Source of the DNA: Lachnospiraceae bacterium
GTDB taxonomy: Bacteria > Bacillota > Clostridia > Lachnospirales > Lachnospiraceae
Direction of reading: 5' to 3'
NCBI GenBank assembly: GCA_015057025.1
Contig: SVFD01000001.1
Span: forward strand, 434,001 to 498,000
Length of the DNA: 64,000 nucleotides
The notes beneath the pieces are model-generated. The model made no database searches, was not told the DNA's origin, and worked only from the letters and a program-made list of their open reading frames with translations. Below, in pieces: positions 63,270-64,000 of this stretch. Made by a program: the position numbers and the translations under genes. Position 1 is the stretch's first letter; each line of letters starts with the position of its first letter.

Positions 63270-64000
63270 CCCGGTTTCTTCCGTGGGACTTGGCATAATA
63301 TAATTTTTCATCGGCGGATTGTACATTTTCGGCGGTAGTAAGAGCTGCATCCAATTCACTGACACCAAAGCTCATGGTTACTTTAATGTCTAAATCTTCA
63401 AAGTGACATACGGAAGATTCAATGGTTTGACGGCAGTTTTCTGCAAAGGCGGAGGCTTGTGTTAAGTCCTTGTCCGGAAGCAACATAATAAATTCTTCAC
63501 CGCCCCAGCGGAAGATACCGTCATCGATGCCTACAAGGCTTAAATATGTATTTGCCACATGCTTTAAGACGGCATCGCCTGCGTTATGTCCCCAAGTGTC
63601 ATTGACACGTTTGAAATGGTCGATATCGCAGATGATAATGGAAGCTTTTTTTGTCGCAAGGATAGGAACAATAAATTTCTCGTAATGAATATAAAGTCCG
63701 CGACGATTTTTTAAACCGGTAAGCTGGTCTTCCGTAGCCTCGCTGTAAAGCAAATAGGATTCCAATGTTTTTCCGCAAAATGCTGTTGCCAGTTTGATAC
63801 GTTTAATATCTGTTTCATTAAAGGAAGAATCTTTACCGTTTTCATCTAATTTATTGACTGCCTGATATGCGCCGATTACTTTGCCTTCTGAATTTGTAAC
63901 GGGTACTGTAAGAATGGATTTGGTTACATAGCCTGAACTTTTATCTACATCGCTGTTAAAACGCGGATCGTTGTAAGGATCATTGATTACAAGTAACTCG
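63241..64000 (-). CDS. GAF-GGDEF diguanylate cyclase (partial at window edge)
   Basis: The minus-strand frame is open to the window edge. Residues nearest the edge form a GAF-like sensor segment (VINDPYNDPRFNSDVDKSSG, VTVPVTNSEGKVIGAYQAVN-type), followed by a complete GGDEF domain with DQLTGLKNRRGLYIHYEKF, CDIDHFKRVNDTWGHNAGD and the active motif GGEEF. It should make cyclic di-GMP in response to a ligand. A start at 63765 would drop the GAF part, so the true start lies beyond 64000. It is convergent and overlapping with the TIGR03915-type gene by 29 bp, with no terminator between. Confidence 0.85.
   Translation of the reverse strand, partial: ELLVINDPYNDPRFNSDVDKSSGYVTKSILTVPVTNSEGKVIGAYQAVNKLDENGKDSSFNETDIKRIKLATAFCGKTLESYLLYSEATEDQLTGLKNRRGLYIHYEKFIVPILATKKASIIICDIDHFKRVNDTWGHNAGDAVLKHVANTYLSLVGIDDGIFRWGGEEFIMLLPDKDLTQASAFAENCRQTIESSVCHFEDLDIKVTMSFGVSELDAALTTAENVQSADEKLYYAKSHGRNRVIHTLPETP

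Overview
The window looks like chromosome from a low-GC, Gram-positive, endospore-lineage anaerobe, most likely a Lachnospiraceae-type Clostridia. The reasons are the gene order rho-rpmE-DUF1385-prmC-prfA, the SpoVA proteins, several protein families typical of Clostridia (DUF4250, DUF4364, DUF6062, DUF6106), strong AGGAGG-type ribosome binding sites and AT-rich intergenic DNA. Species-level identity cannot be read from the sequence alone.

Layout. 1-6.4 kb: end of an rdgB-like gene, a YfcE-type phosphoesterase, a small membrane protein, a tRNA-Pro/tRNA-Gly unit with its own sigma-A promoter and a structured GC-rich trailer, an unusual TSUP-permease/dolichol-kinase-like fusion, a lipoprotein and a beta-CASP metallo-beta-lactamase nuclease. 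6.5-24.3 kb: an accessory polymorphic-toxin island. It contains a 3,415-residue secreted RHS/YD-repeat protein ending in an ART-HYD1-like ADP-ribosyltransferase tip, a probable immunity gene, a decayed RHS fragment with an orphan toxin tail and a second candidate immunity gene, a membrane TPR protein, and a 5'-truncated second RHS copy with a different toxin tip and its own candidate immunity gene. A decayed immunity fragment and an IS3-family remnant follow. The two RHS copies share a colinear 2,464-bp direct repeat, so recombination between them could switch the toxin tip. 24.4-35.6 kb: a MocR-type regulator divergent from a pyridoxal kinase gene, small membrane or cysteine-rich proteins, guaB, a BlaI/MecI-like repressor, a flavodoxin-fold reductase and clpB. 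35.7-44.3 kb: a tiny DUF4250 gene overlapping an ASKHA-domain activator, rarA, three large polytopic membrane proteins and a DUF4364 regulator.

44.5-50.5 kb: the conserved translation/termination block rho, rpmE, DUF1385, prmC, prfA, then a DUF2156 protein. 50.5-56.5 kb: an AraC regulator divergent from a membrane diguanylate cyclase, spoVAA-spoVAB, a PseB-like dehydratase, spoVAC and a second YfcE-type phosphoesterase. 56.6-60.9 kb: a four-gene surface/secreted cluster (polytopic membrane protein, Ig-like secreted protein, FecR-domain protein, TIM-barrel protein). 60.9-63.3 kb: a radical-SAM/helix-hairpin-helix protein and its known companion family (TIGR03916/TIGR03915 type) behind a promoter that carries two LexA-like boxes. 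This suggests an SOS-controlled DNA repair or modification system of unknown chemistry. The window ends inside a GAF-GGDEF protein.

The two most interesting systems are the toxin-switching RHS island and the apparently LexA-controlled radical-SAM pair. All family names come from reading motifs by eye; no database search was run.
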